From the NCBI RefSeq assembly GCF_001806875.1, contig NZ_KV786211.1:29623-93622 (forward strand): DNA of 64,000 nt, in the 5' to 3' direction. Made by a program: the position numbers and the translations under genes. The stretch is from Corynebacterium sp. HMSC29G08. GTDB lineage: Bacteria; Actinomycetota; Actinomycetes; Mycobacteriales; Mycobacteriaceae. This document shows, one piece after another, positions 8,501-16,708 of this stretch (positions within the stretch are counted from its first letter, which is position 1; each line of letters begins with the position of its first letter). The notes under the pieces were generated by a model. It did no database searches and had not been told where the DNA came from. It saw only the letters and a program-made list of their open reading frames with translations.

Positions 8501-9401
8501 TCTTCTCAATCGCCTCCATGCAGTCACGGATGTCACGCTCAGATGCGAAGAAGCACAAGATGTCGCCGTCGCCTTCGCGCATAAGCTCCGCGCAGGCGTC
8601 CACGACACCGTCAATCATGTCGGTATCCGCTAGTCCGTCTTCACCTTCCAGTGGACGGTAGCGGATCTCAACAGGGTAGGTTCGCCCAGAAACCTCAATG
8701 ATTGGTGCCGGGTTGCCGTGTTTGTCCTTGAAGTGGTTCGCAAACGCCTCAGGATCAATCGTTGCTGAGGTGATGATCACCTTGAGATCCGGTCGCTTCG
8801 GCAGGAGCCGCTTGAGGTAGCCCAGTAAGAAATCAATGTTCAGTGATCGTTCGTGAGCCTCGTCGATGATGATCGTGTCGTAGGCATTCAAGAACCGGTC
8901 CCGCTGCATCTCCGCCAGCAAGATACCGTCTGTCATCAGCTTGACTGCGGTGGAGTCTGACACTCGATCATCAAAGCGAATGGCGTAGCCCACGGACTGG
9001 CCAATGTCTTGGCCCAGCTCATCTGCGATGCGTTCAGCCACGGTTCGCGCAGCCAGCCTGCGCGGCTGCGTATGCCCGATGATGCCGCGGCGACCACGGC
9101 CCATCTCCAGCAGCATCTTTGGAATCTGGGTGGTTTTGCCCGAACCGGTTTCACCCGCGATTACCACAACCTGGTTGTCGCGCACAGCAGCCACGATGTC
9201 ATCGCGGCGTGCGGAGACCGGAAGCTGCTCCGGGTAGGTGATTTCGGGCACCAACGCGTCACGGCTTGCGACAATTGCCGCAGCCTGCTGCATATCGTTG
9301 GCAATCTGTGCGCGTGCCGCATCCGACTTTGCGTTTCTTAAACGCCGGCGAAACCGGCGTTCATCCGCGATAGTGAGCTGGTTAAACCTGGTCTTATTCA
9401 T
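5538..9401 (-). CDS. hrpA: ATP-dependent RNA helicase HrpA (DEAH family)
   Basis: Large DEAH-box RNA helicase of 1287 residues, the expected size for bacterial HrpA. Motifs in order: Walker A GETGSGKT (83-90), DEAH (180-183), SAT (about 213), and motif VI QRSGRSGR (about 390). The helicase-associated and OB-type domains follow, then the long C-terminal extension (DUF3418 type) found in HrpA. It is expected to unwind structured RNA or ribonucleoproteins in the cytoplasm; HrpA has been linked in other bacteria to mRNA processing and rescue of collided ribosomes. The ATG at 9401 lies inside the last codons of oxyR (8-base overlap), so it is translationally coupled to oxyR. It converges with nrdR. 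Confidence 0.95.
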   Translation of the reverse strand: MNKTRFNQLTIADERRFRRRLRNAKSDAARAQIANDMQQAAAIVASRDALVPEITYPEQLPVSARRDDIVAAVRDNQVVVIAGETGSGKTTQIPKMLLEMGRGRRGIIGHTQPRRLAARTVAERIADELGQDIGQSVGYAIRFDDRVSDSTAVKLMTDGILLAEMQRDRFLNAYDTIIIDEAHERSLNIDFLLGYLKRLLPKRPDLKVIITSATIDPEAFANHFKDKHGNPAPIIEVSGRTYPVEIRYRPLEGEDGLADTDMIDGVVDACAELMREGDGDILCFFASERDIRDCMEAIEKKHWRGVEVVPLFGRLSNAEQHRVFSPHSGRRIVLSTNIAETSLTVPGIHYVVDTGLARISRYSTRTKVQRLPIEEISQASANQRSGRSGRVADGIAIRLYSEENFNARAEFTDPEILRTNLASVILQMISLRLGDVAEFPFIQAPDPKAIRDGLLILHELGAIGDKERGGAPVLTNIGRDIARIPVDPKMARMLVEADRMGVLEDVTVLVAYMTIQDVRERPLEFQAQADQAHARFKDKESDFLSALKLWDYITDSRDELSGNAFRKRMKREFLHYMRIREWYDLVRQLRDVEKQLGWKGWNSQNENRDADSIHQSLLTGLLSNIGARDGGSKEYNGARGTRFVIFPGSSISKKPPEFVMAAELVETSRLFARDVAKIEPAWVERAAGDLLRRNYSEPVWSRKRSAAMVHEKTMLYGVTIVRDRLVPYHRVDPAGARNMFIRHALIGGDWNRHHMFIEHNEAMLADAAEVEEKVRRRGLVVDEDTLFEFYDSKLPADVTTARHFDSWWKKQRSKDKHYLDFDPERLLDSDGIDTSEVAFPEVLQQGSIAYELRYKFEPGDPFDGVTVLVPVPLLAGLDAADFEWLVPGLREELLTELIRTLPKQLRKTVVPAPDFAARALPLLEEGLPLDDALTNALRLLGASGINASDFRPDALPAHLRMTYAAVDRRGDIIDSDKDLNALRRRQAGGIRSSVSKRARGSESETVETWSADTLGAVPETVTTVIDGNEVTAYPALEATKDGVKVTVHPTKAAADASMTTATLTLLLRQIQVSTQQMTKGLPLRHKVAVDHFPHGGAKGLVEDARVAVIRDLLLSHGGAVRTPEEFDALLAEIKPKVAGEVRRIVVGIAPGLADFANMRAELAKWEGPAIEDMRAQLDFYLPKHAITLHGAGHLQHLPRYIEAMRIRLEDMSMDPDRDADRQMVIDDAKRYLAQKMATLPAIRKKSKAYKDILWRIEELRVSIFAQRLGTPQPVSQRRIEKMTDALR

Positions 9402-10344
9402 ATTCAGGCCACGAGTCTACGGCAGACTCGTAAGCACGCTTGATTATGCTCCCAAGCTCAGCGAAATGGTCTTTGCGTATGGACGCCGTGCGGAAAACCA
9501 CGCCGACCTCCCTGTCCGCGCCCGAGTCTTGTGCGAACTGGGCAACTGAAAGATTTGGCCTGTGGCACTCCGCCGCAAGCGCCGAGGCTGGCAGCAGCGT
9601 TGCTCCCATGCCAGCAACAACCATCTGCACCACCGTCGTAAGCGACGAGGCACGTGCCACAGCATGCGCGTGTGCGGTGTTGGCAACGCCGGCAGTCTTG
9701 CATAGGTCAATGACCTGGTCGCGGAGACAGTGACCGTCGTCAAGCAGCAAAAGCTCTAGCTGGCCAAGATCATCCAACGCCAGATCGCGCTTGCCGGCTA
9801 GCGGGTGATCCTTGGGCATTACAGCAGCGAACGGCTCGCTGTACAGCGGGAGTGCTTCGAGCCCAGGGGTATCTGTGGGTAGGGCGATGAGTGCGACGTC
9901 AATGAGGCCATCGCGCAGTTTCGCCAGAAGGCGCTCGGTCTTCTCCTCGACTACCTGTAGCTCAGTCTGCGGAAACTCGTCAGCAATCAGCGGTAGCAAG
10001 TGGGGTAGGAGGTATGGGGCGATGGTGGGGATGATGCCAAGCGTCAACGGGCCTGCAAACGGATCAGCTGCGCCACGGGCGCGTACCACCAGAGCTTCAG
10101 CTGCATGAATTGCAGCCTTTGCGTCCGGAAGTAGTGCCTCACCGGTAGCGGTAACGATTACCTTGCGGGTGGAGCGTTCGATGAGCTGCACCCCCAAGCC
10201 CTCCTCCAATGCGGCAAGCCCTTGGGATAGCGAGGGTTGGGAAATGCCGAGCTTGGCCGCTGCGGAACCGAAGTGCTTTTGTTCGGCAACGGTGACAAAA
10301 GATCGAAGTTGCGACAGGGTTGGCCTGAACTCTCTATTGGGCAT
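9394..10344 (-). CDS. oxyR: Hydrogen peroxide sensor OxyR (LysR family)
   Basis: LysR-type regulator of 316 residues with an N-terminal winged helix (about 8-66) and a C-terminal substrate-like domain. Two cysteines in GHCLRDQVIDLC (Cys206 and Cys215) match the spacing of the peroxide-sensing pair Cys199/Cys208 of E. coli OxyR, which separates it from other LysR proteins. It is divergent from ahpC with 104 bases between the starts, the classic arrangement in which OxyR controls both itself and the peroxidase. The ATG at 10344 is used. The 3' end overlaps hrpA by eight bases. Confidence 0.94.
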   Translation of the reverse strand: MPNREFRPTLSQLRSFVTVAEQKHFGSAAAKLGISQPSLSQGLAALEEGLGVQLIERSTRKVIVTATGEALLPDAKAAIHAAEALVVRARGAADPFAGPLTLGIIPTIAPYLLPHLLPLIADEFPQTELQVVEEKTERLLAKLRDGLIDVALIALPTDTPGLEALPLYSEPFAAVMPKDHPLAGKRDLALDDLGQLELLLLDDGHCLRDQVIDLCKTAGVANTAHAHAVARASSLTTVVQMVVAGMGATLLPASALAAECHRPNLSVAQFAQDSGADREVGVVFRTASIRKDHFAELGSIIKRAYESAVDSWPEYE

Positions 10345-10448
10345 GCCTATTAGCGTACAACATCTTTATAAGTTTCTCTTGCATGTCTTGGAGAGTTGTG
10401 GCACACTTGTTGGCGTACCACCCAAATCACAACCCCAGGAGGTTTGTA
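10345..10448. promoter_or_regulatory. oxyR-ahpC divergent regulatory region
   Basis: For ahpC, TTGCAT (10379-10384) and CACACT (10402-10407) form a -35/-10 pair with a 17-base spacer, and AGGAGG at 10437-10442 is a strong ribosome site. On the minus strand TTATAA upstream of oxyR is a candidate -10 for that gene. An OxyR site is expected here, but I cannot define it by eye. Confidence 0.5.
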
Positions 10449-11045
10449 ATGCCGATCATGACCGTTGGAGAACGTTTCCCGGAGTTTGATCTCATCGCAC
10501 TGAAGGGCGGCAACCTCAAGGCTGCTAACGCATCCACCCCGGATGACTACTTTGAGCGTGTTTCCCTGGACAAGTACGAAGGCAAGTGGAAGATCGTCTT
10601 CTTCTACCCGAAGGACTTCACCTTCGTCTGCCCGACCGAGATCGCTGCCTTTGGCAAGCTGAACGAGGAGTTTGAGGATCGCGACACCCAGGTGCTCGGC
10701 GGCTCCACCGACAACGAGTTCTCCCACTTCAACTGGCGTGCAACCCACGAAGAGCTGCTGGACATCCCGTTCCCGATGTTCTCCGACATTCGCCACGACC
10801 TGATCCGCGCGCTCGGTGTTGAAAACGCAGACGGCGTGGCAGACCGTGCAACCTTCATCATCGATCCGGACGGCATCATCCAGTTCGTGTCCGTCACCCC
10901 AGACGCTGTTGGCCGCAACGTTGATGAGGTTCTTCGCGTGCTTGACGCACTGCAGTCCGAAGAGGTCTGTGCATGTGACTGGCAGAAGAACGACCCGACC
11001 AAGAACATCGACAAGATGGCAGTGGTCCAGGAGTCCCTGCAGTAA
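10449..11045 (+). CDS. ahpC: Alkyl hydroperoxide reductase AhpC (peroxiredoxin)
   Basis: Two-cysteine peroxiredoxin of 198 residues that reduces hydrogen peroxide and organic peroxides in the cytoplasm. The peroxidatic cysteine is Cys61 in FTFVCPTE; the C-terminal cysteines are Cys174 and Cys176 in EEVCACDW. This three-cysteine pattern at positions 61, 174 and 176 is the same as in Mycobacterium tuberculosis AhpC, which is recycled by AhpD. The ATG at 10449 is chosen because AGGAGG lies seven bases upstream; an upstream in-frame extension to 10383 would include the promoter and is not credible. ahpD follows 85 bases downstream. OxyR is encoded divergently and is the likely regulator. Confidence 0.97.
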   Translation: MPIMTVGERFPEFDLIALKGGNLKAANASTPDDYFERVSLDKYEGKWKIVFFYPKDFTFVCPTEIAAFGKLNEEFEDRDTQVLGGSTDNEFSHFNWRATHEELLDIPFPMFSDIRHDLIRALGVENADGVADRATFIIDPDGIIQFVSVTPDAVGRNVDEVLRVLDALQSEEVCACDWQKNDPTKNIDKMAVVQESLQ

Positions 11046-11068
11046 TTCAACTGCTGTAGTTTCCGTCT

Positions 11069-11103
11069 CGCCCCGCGCTCCGCAGAGCTGGAACGTCGGG
11101 GCG
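11069..11103 (+). terminator. Hairpin between ahpC and ahpD (attenuator or processing element)
   Basis: CGCCCCG (11069-11075) pairs with CGGGGCG (11097-11103), and a smaller GCTC/GAGC hairpin can form in the loop. There is no U-tract, so it is more likely to set the ratio of the two messages or stabilise the ahpC 3' end than to stop transcription fully. Confidence 0.4.
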
Positions 11104-11130
11104 TTCCCATAACTATTGAGAGGATAAAAT

Positions 11131-11655
11131 ATGTCTATTGAGAACCTGCGCAACGCACTTCCGGAGTACGCCAAGGACCAGAAGCTGAACCTTGGTTCCC
11201 TGACCCGCTCCACCGAGCTCAACGAGCAGCAGCTGTGGGGCACGCTGGTGGCCTCTGCTGCAGCTACCCGCAACGCAACCGTGATTTCTGAGATCACCGA
11301 TGAGGCGAAGGAGCACCTCTCCGAGGAAGCTATCGACGCAGCGTTTGGCGCAGCCACCGTTATGGCTATGAACAACGTTGCCTACCGCGCTAAGAACTGG
11401 TTGGGCGATGACTACGCCCAGGTCAAGTTCGGCCTGCGCATGAACATCATTTCCAAGCCTGGTGTGGACAAGGTGGACTTCGAGCTGTGGTCTTTGGCCG
11501 TATCCGCTGTCAATGGCTGTGAGCACTGTGCTGTTGCCCACGCAAACGAGGTTCGTGAAGGCGGCTTGACCAAGGAGCAGGTTTGGGAAGCAGTTAAGGT
11601 GGCCGCCGTGGTCCAGGCTGTCGCCCAGACCATCGCTATTGAAGACGCACGCTAG
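11131..11655 (+). CDS. ahpD: Alkyl hydroperoxide reductase AhpD (AhpC-regenerating peroxidase)
   Basis: A 174-residue carboxymuconolactone-decarboxylase-fold protein that reduces AhpC through a dithiol, in place of the AhpF of enteric bacteria. The active-site sequence [10 protein letters not shown] places Cys130, Cys133 and His137 exactly as in M. tuberculosis AhpD, which forms a trimer fed by dihydrolipoamide. The start ATG at 11131 has GAGAGGA upstream. It forms an operon with ahpC under the divergent OxyR. A perfect hairpin follows the stop, before the convergent dadA. Confidence 0.96.
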   Translation: MSIENLRNALPEYAKDQKLNLGSLTRSTELNEQQLWGTLVASAAATRNATVISEITDEAKEHLSEEAIDAAFGAATVMAMNNVAYRAKNWLGDDYAQVKFGLRMNIISKPGVDKVDFELWSLAVSAVNGCEHCAVAHANEVREGGLTKEQVWEAVKVAAVVQAVAQTIAIEDAR

Positions 11656-11668
11656 AGCGTCGCCCTAG

Positions 11669-11690
11669 CGCGTGGAGCGAGATCCACGCG
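11669..11690. terminator. Perfect hairpin between convergent ahpD and the dadA-like gene
   Basis: CGCGTGGA (11669-11676) and TCCACGCG (11683-11690) form an 8-bp stem with a 6-base loop. It lacks a run of U on either strand. Its place between convergent ends suggests a shared termination or mRNA-end element. Confidence 0.45.
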
Positions 11691-11691
11691 T

Positions 11692-11713
11692 TAGATCTCA
11701 CCTAGATCTCACC
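11692..11713. repeat. 11-bp tandem duplication at the end of the dadA-like gene
   Basis: TAGATCTCACC occurs at 11692-11702 and 11703-11713, followed by a partial third copy TAGATT. The dadA stop (minus strand TAG, 11713-11715) lies at the junction, so downstream copies repeat the TAG. Confidence 0.9.
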
Positions 11714-12960
11714 TAGATTCCGACCCAGTGCCCGCGCAGCGGGTCAAACGGGTCCAAGATGGGGTCGGTCTTTCCAGTAGCAATCTGCTGAGCAAGCAGC
11801 TTGCCGGAGACCGGCCCCAAAACAATGCCCCACATACCGTGGCCGCCGTTGACGTATACGTTGGGCACCTTCGTGCGGCCGACCAACGGCAAGCCGTCCG
11901 GGGTAACTGGGCGCGACCCCACCCACTCATCCTGACGGCTGTCCCAATCCACGCCCTGGAACATGGGCTTGGTGGTGTGGATGATCGAATCAATACGACC
12001 TGGCTGGAACGGCTCGTCCGGCCCGCGGAACTCCATGGTGCCGGCTACGCGGAAACGGCCCTCGTAGGGAGTACATGCCACCTTTTGCTCCGGTAGATAC
12101 ACCGGACACGTGGCTGGCTTATCAGTTTCCACGCTGAAGGAATACCCGCGGCCTGCCTGCACCATCGTGGTTACCCCAAGCTGATGGGACAGTTTTGGCA
12201 GCCACGCACCAGTAGCAACAACTACCACGTCCGGGTTGAGCCATTCGCCCGTAGAAAGCTTGACTGCAGGCTTGCGAGTGGAGCGGACCTCCACAACCTC
12301 AACACCCGTGGTGATCGTGCCGCCGCGCTCCTCAACAGAGGCCGCGATAGCCTCACAGTAAGGGCCAGGCTCGATGTAGCGCTGGCCGTCCAGCTTGTAG
12401 ATCGCCCCGACCTTCTCGGTAAGCATGGGCGCGAACTCACGTGCACGTTCAAGCGAAATCTTTTCAAACGGGATGTCCTGGCCGTGACGGATAGCACCTT
12501 CGACCTCTCCAAGGAAGCCCTTTGCATCCTTCTCCTTGGCAAACCCCACTATGAATGGCGCAGGGTGGCTGGTGGCCTTCACACCACCCGCCTCAAGCTC
12601 ATCAAACGCTGCCAGCGCCGCCAAGTCTGCCTGGGTCAGGCCCGCCATGGTGGTATCCCATGCGCGAGGGGTGGCATGAGCCATGAATTGGGCGACGAAT
12701 GCCCACAGTTTTGCATCTACCCGCACTGGCACATCGAGAGCCGCGTGCTTATCAAACAGTGCGGTGGGGCCGTAGCGCCACAAACTTGGGTGTGAGAGGG
12801 GAATGGTCTTGCCTGGTGCCAGCCAGCCTGCGTTGCCCCAAGAGGCACCGCCGGCTACGCCGACACGATCAACAACCTCAACCTCATATCCGTACTCTTG
12901 TAAGTGCCACGCTGTGGCAAGGCCGGTCATGCCGGCGCCGATAACCAATGCCGTAGTCAT
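11713..12960 (-). CDS. dadA: FAD-dependent oxidoreductase, D-amino acid dehydrogenase (DadA) family
   Basis: A 415-residue DAO-family flavoprotein. The N-terminal Rossmann fold has GAGMTGLA (8-15) and the acidic residue VVDR at the end of strand two for FAD ribose. The Gly-rich segment GGASWGNAGWLAP (about 37-49) and the C-terminal NGGHGMWG (about 367-374) closing the FAD site are typical of DadA, which oxidises D-amino acids to keto acids and passes electrons to a quinone. Other DAO-family substrates (glycine, sarcosine, L-proline) cannot be ruled out. The ATG at 12960 lies 17 bases downstream of the helicase stop on the same strand, so it may be the last gene of the PAC2-helicase operon. 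Confidence 0.75.
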   Translation of the reverse strand: MTTALVIGAGMTGLATAWHLQEYGYEVEVVDRVGVAGGASWGNAGWLAPGKTIPLSHPSLWRYGPTALFDKHAALDVPVRVDAKLWAFVAQFMAHATPRAWDTTMAGLTQADLAALAAFDELEAGGVKATSHPAPFIVGFAKEKDAKGFLGEVEGAIRHGQDIPFEKISLERAREFAPMLTEKVGAIYKLDGQRYIEPGPYCEAIAASVEERGGTITTGVEVVEVRSTRKPAVKLSTGEWLNPDVVVVATGAWLPKLSHQLGVTTMVQAGRGYSFSVETDKPATCPVYLPEQKVACTPYEGRFRVAGTMEFRGPDEPFQPGRIDSIIHTTKPMFQGVDWDSRQDEWVGSRPVTPDGLPLVGRTKVPNVYVNGGHGMWGIVLGPVSGKLLAQQIATGKTDPILDPFDPLRGHWVGI

Positions 12961-12977
12961 ACGGCAGAATCTACCGG

Positions 12978-15521
12978 TTATACCTGCTTCATTTCGAGAG
13001 ATTGGAGACGAACTTCTCCGGCCTCATCGGAAGCGTCCAAATCCACCACGCCATGCAGCTGAAACGCGTTGTCGCCCTCCGGATCTTTGATGATCTGGGT
13101 GACCTTCCACGCCCTCGAAGTGGTATCTCCAAGGCGGAAGTACTCCGGGCCGCGCGCGTTTGCACCGAGATCCAAATCGTCGTACTCGTCGAAGTAATCA
13201 TCCATCGCTGCGGGCCAGTCAACGGTATCCGCTGGGTCGAGATAGTCCAGCATGGTGGCAAGCTGGTCTTCCTTCTCATAGGCAAAGAGCTCAGTGAGGC
13301 GGAAGAAGAAGTTACGCACCATGATGGTGAACGCGCGCCGATTCGCCGTCAGCGCGTTTGGATCCTCCACGCCGAACGCCAACTCACGGTCAAGCGCCTC
13401 GCGCGAAATAGGGGAGTCTTCATCAGCCATGTGTGCCCATTCATCAATCAACGACGAGTCCACCTGGCGGATCATCTCGCCCAACCAAACGGTGATGTCT
13501 TCCAGCTCATCGTTCATATAGGCATCCGGGATGGAGTGGGAGAGGGTACGCCACGCGTCCGTAAGGTAGCGCAGCACCACACCTTCAGAACGCGCCAAAC
13601 CGTAGGTGGCAATAAGGTCCGAAAATGTCATGGCGTGCTCAATCATGTCGCGCACCACCGACTTCGGCGAAGGCTCAAATTCCTTCGCCCAAGGATTGCC
13701 CTCGCAGAAGGTAGAAAACGCTTCCTCCAGCTCCACTTCTAAGGGCTTGGGGTAGGTAACGTCCTCAATAATCGCCATGCGTTCGGTGTAATCCACGCCC
13801 TCAGCTTTCAGCGCCGCGATTTCTTCAGAGCGTTCATTATTCTGCTGTGCCTGCAGCAGCTGGCGTGGGTCATCCAAAATCGCCTCAAAGGTGGAGATGA
13901 CATCTAGCGTGTATGTCTCAGACTCTGGGTCCAGCAGGGAGAGGAATGCCAACGCAAACGGGGAGAGAGGCTGGTTAAGCGCAAAGTCTCGATCCAGCTC
14001 CTGCGTAAGCGTATACGGGCGGAATGCAGGCGAATCCGGGGTGCGCTCAACAACACCCGCAGCGATCAGACCACGGAAGAGGTCTACTGCCGCCAACACG
14101 TCACGGTTTTGCTTGGCACGCGTGTCGTGGTTGGTGCGGATCAAATGCCGCATGTGCTCATAGCCATTACCGGGGCGTGCAACCACGTTCAGCAACATCG
14201 AGTTTGACACCTGGAACTGACTCGTCAGCTCCTCTGGCTCAGCCGTGGTCAGGCGTTGGAAGGTGTTTTCAGACCACGAGACCTCGCCGTCACGCGGGGC
14301 TTTCTTGCGAAGTTTTTTCAGCTTCTTCGGGTCATCACCAGCTTTACGCCGAAGCTTGACGTTTTCAATCTCGTGCTCAGGGGCCTCCACAACCACGGTG
14401 CCTTCCGTGTCATACCCGGCCCGGCCAGCGCGGCCAGCGATCTGGTGGAACTCACGAGACTTCAGGATGCGGCTGCGGGTGCCGTCATACTTGGCAAGCC
14501 CGGTCATCAACACTGTGCGGATAGGCACGTTGATACCCACCCCAAGTGTGTCAGTGCCACAAATTACCTTTAGCAGACCTGTTTGAGACAGGCGCTCTAC
14601 GAGACGGCGGTACTTCGGCAGCATGCCTGCGTGGTGAATACCTATGCCACGGCGCACAAGCTTGGAAAGCGTCTTGCCAAAAGTGGTGCTAAAGCGGAAA
14701 TCTCCAATCTCTTGGGCAATACGTGCCTTCTCATCCGCGTTCACAAACGTCATACTCGTCAGGGCTTGGGCACGCTCCGTAGCCTCACGCTGGGAGAAAT
14801 GCACGATATAAATCGGCGCCTTGCCATTGGCCATGAGCTCTTCGATGGTCTCGTGCACCGGGGTAAACACGTAATGGAAGTCAAGCGGTACCGGGCGCTC
14901 GGACCCACCCACATAGCTGGTCGTACGCCCAGTGCGCTGCGTGAGGTCATCTTGCAGCCACTGGGTATCGCCCAAAGTTGCAGACATCAGCAAAAACTGG
15001 GCCTTCGGCAACTCAAGTAGCGGCACCTGCCACGCCCAGCCACGATCGGGTTCAGAGTAGTAGTGGAACTCATCCATCACCACCTGGTCAATGCGGGCGT
15101 TAGCACCCTCGCGCAGAGCAATGTTGGCCACAATCTCCGCGGTGGCGGCAATGATCGGGGCGTTGCCGTTGACCGTGGCATCACCGGTCATCATGCCCAC
15201 ATTCTCAGGGCCGAAGATTTCACACAAAGCGAAAAACTTCTCACTGACCAACGCCTTAATCGGCGCGGTGTAAAACGAGCGCTGGCCACGCGCCATCGCT
15301 ATGAAGTGCGCCGCGTTGGCCACCATAGATTTACCCGACCCCGTCGGGGTAGCCAGAATGACGTTGTCGCCTGCTAACAGCGCAACAGAGGCCTCCTCCT
15401 GCGCAGGATAAAGCGAAATGCCACGTGACTGGGTCCAACGGGTAAACGAATCCCAGACCGCGTCCTCAAATAGAGACTCGGGGACATCCTCTAGGTCCGT
15501 CAGGTAATTAGCCAGCGTCAC
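12978..15521 (-). CDS. Ski2/Mtr4-like DEAD/DEAH-box RNA helicase with DUF3516 region
   Basis: An 847-residue superfamily 2 helicase. Walker A is TPTGSGKS (58-65), the DExH box is DEFH (150-153), motif III is SAT (about 180) and motif VI is QIAGRAGR (about 366). The Ski2/Mtr4 family unwinds RNA, often feeding it to a nuclease. The C-terminal half lacks obvious catalytic motifs and matches the DUF3516 region of actinobacterial homologues; a basic linker (RRKAGDDPKKLKKLRKK, about 395-411) joins the halves. The start is GTG at 15521, overlapping the PAC2 stop by four bases (GTGA), so the two proteins are made in coupled amounts. It is distinct from HrpA and from the helicase at 23.8 kb. Confidence 0.88.
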   Translation of the reverse strand: MTLANYLTDLEDVPESLFEDAVWDSFTRWTQSRGISLYPAQEEASVALLAGDNVILATPTGSGKSMVANAAHFIAMARGQRSFYTAPIKALVSEKFFALCEIFGPENVGMMTGDATVNGNAPIIAATAEIVANIALREGANARIDQVVMDEFHYYSEPDRGWAWQVPLLELPKAQFLLMSATLGDTQWLQDDLTQRTGRTTSYVGGSERPVPLDFHYVFTPVHETIEELMANGKAPIYIVHFSQREATERAQALTSMTFVNADEKARIAQEIGDFRFSTTFGKTLSKLVRRGIGIHHAGMLPKYRRLVERLSQTGLLKVICGTDTLGVGINVPIRTVLMTGLAKYDGTRSRILKSREFHQIAGRAGRAGYDTEGTVVVEAPEHEIENVKLRRKAGDDPKKLKKLRKKAPRDGEVSWSENTFQRLTTAEPEELTSQFQVSNSMLLNVVARPGNGYEHMRHLIRTNHDTRAKQNRDVLAAVDLFRGLIAAGVVERTPDSPAFRPYTLTQELDRDFALNQPLSPFALAFLSLLDPESETYTLDVISTFEAILDDPRQLLQAQQNNERSEEIAALKAEGVDYTERMAIIEDVTYPKPLEVELEEAFSTFCEGNPWAKEFEPSPKSVVRDMIEHAMTFSDLIATYGLARSEGVVLRYLTDAWRTLSHSIPDAYMNDELEDITVWLGEMIRQVDSSLIDEWAHMADEDSPISREALDRELAFGVEDPNALTANRRAFTIMVRNFFFRLTELFAYEKEDQLATMLDYLDPADTVDWPAAMDDYFDEYDDLDLGANARGPEYFRLGDTTSRAWKVTQIIKDPEGDNAFQLHGVVDLDASDEAGEVRLQSLEMKQV

Positions 15522-16522
15522 TCGTCACTATCCTCCGTAGGTGTCTCGTCGGTGGTGGGGTTGTCCACAACGTCGTCAAGCGGGAGCTGCCTCGCCCTGT
15601 CCCTATCTTCAATCGCAGCGAGGAAGTTCTCAAACGCCTCAGAAATCTCCTCACCAGTGGGCAGCTCGGACTCGCCCGGCATCATCGCCTGCGGATTGCG
15701 CTCACGGTAATCAGCCATCTCAGAGTCATAGTTCTTCTCCAAAGCCTGCACGACATGCGCAATCTCATCCGACTGCGCCGTCTGCTCTGCCAACTGACGC
15801 GATACCTTTGCCATATCCCGCTCAATTGAACGCAGCGGCAGCTTCAGGTTCACCGAATCCTCCAAGGATTGCAGCAGCTGATACATGGCATGCGGGTACG
15901 GGGAGGCGGCTACATAATGCGGCACGTGTGCAGTAAAACCAGCAACCTTGCGGCCGCGCTTGTGCAGCTCACGCTCAATCATGATCGCTGCGGCCCCAGG
16001 CGCGGTGACCATGCCGTCAAACGTAAACATGGAACCGACCAAGTCCCGATCATTACCGTGTGCCGAAACTACCAGCGGGCGAGTGTGCGGCGTAGCCATA
16101 GGTGCTGCGTATAGGCAGATGGTTTCCGAAACATCGAAACGCTCCACCAAATCCGCAACAGCCTCCGAAAACGCCTGCCAACGAAGGTCCGGCTCAGGGC
16201 CAGAAAGCAGCAAAAACGGCGTACCTACGTTGTCTTTTAGCACTCGCATATTCAACTCCAACGCCTCGACGTTAGAAATCTCATGATGATTAATCGTCAC
16301 CATCGGGCGACGTGAGCGGTAATCAATCAACTCATCGCTGTTAAACGTAGCAACGGCGTGTGACTCTAACGCAGCCTTTAAATGATCCGCAGCACCCTCC
16401 ACCGCATGACCAGCATCCGCGTAACCTTGCATAGCAATAACCAGAGTTGGCCCCGCAGGCGAATCTCCACCGACAGCGGGCGCAGGGTATTCAAGTTCAT
16501 ACATGCGGCGGTCATCCGACAT
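15518..16522 (-). CDS. PAC2 family protein
   Basis: A 334-residue protein of the PAC2 (proteasome assembly chaperone 2-like) family, seen in YPAPAVGGDSPAG near the N-terminus, the AMQGYADAGHA segment (about 30-40) and the HVPHYVAASPYPHA stretch (about 198-211) typical of actinobacterial members. The C-terminal third is acidic and probably flexible. The ATG at 16522 has TAAGGAG upstream. It is the first gene of a coupled pair with the Ski2-like helicase. Corynebacteria lack a 20S proteasome, so a chaperone role in proteasome assembly is unlikely; the biochemical function is unknown to me. Confidence 0.8.
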   Translation of the reverse strand: MSDDRRMYELEYPAPAVGGDSPAGPTLVIAMQGYADAGHAVEGAADHLKAALESHAVATFNSDELIDYRSRRPMVTINHHEISNVEALELNMRVLKDNVGTPFLLLSGPEPDLRWQAFSEAVADLVERFDVSETICLYAAPMATPHTRPLVVSAHGNDRDLVGSMFTFDGMVTAPGAAAIMIERELHKRGRKVAGFTAHVPHYVAASPYPHAMYQLLQSLEDSVNLKLPLRSIERDMAKVSRQLAEQTAQSDEIAHVVQALEKNYDSEMADYRERNPQAMMPGESELPTGEEISEAFENFLAAIEDRDRARQLPLDDVVDNPTTDETPTEDSDE

Positions 16523-16708
16523 GGTCAGCTCCTTACAATTGCTATCTAATAACTGCCCCCTACAACGCGATGGGCATTGCCTTCATTCCAACACACTCCA
16601 CTGCCCAGCGAATGTGTAACGCCAGTACTGGCACCAAAGAGCGCGAAGCACAAAGAAAATCTTGTAACCGTGGGGAACCGAAGTAGCCAATACACGGTCT
16701 GAATATGC
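16523..16708. promoter_or_regulatory. Divergent intergenic region between PAC2 and DUF4192 genes
   Basis: A gene-free stretch of 186 bases. It contains a perfect 12-bp palindrome, GCCAGTACTGGC (16621-16632), near its middle, a candidate operator for both genes. On the plus strand GAATAT (16701-16706) could be the -10 for the DUF4192 gene. Confidence 0.4.

Noticed and set aside
10350..11375. Minus-strand open frame of 341 codons across ahpC and ahpD
   Set aside because: Antisense to two well-identified genes; composition-driven, with no recognisable domain.
5538..15521. Restriction-modification or defence island, suggested by several helicases close together
   Set aside because: HrpA and the Ski2-like helicase are core genes in conserved contexts; there is no nuclease, methylase or mobile marker next to them.
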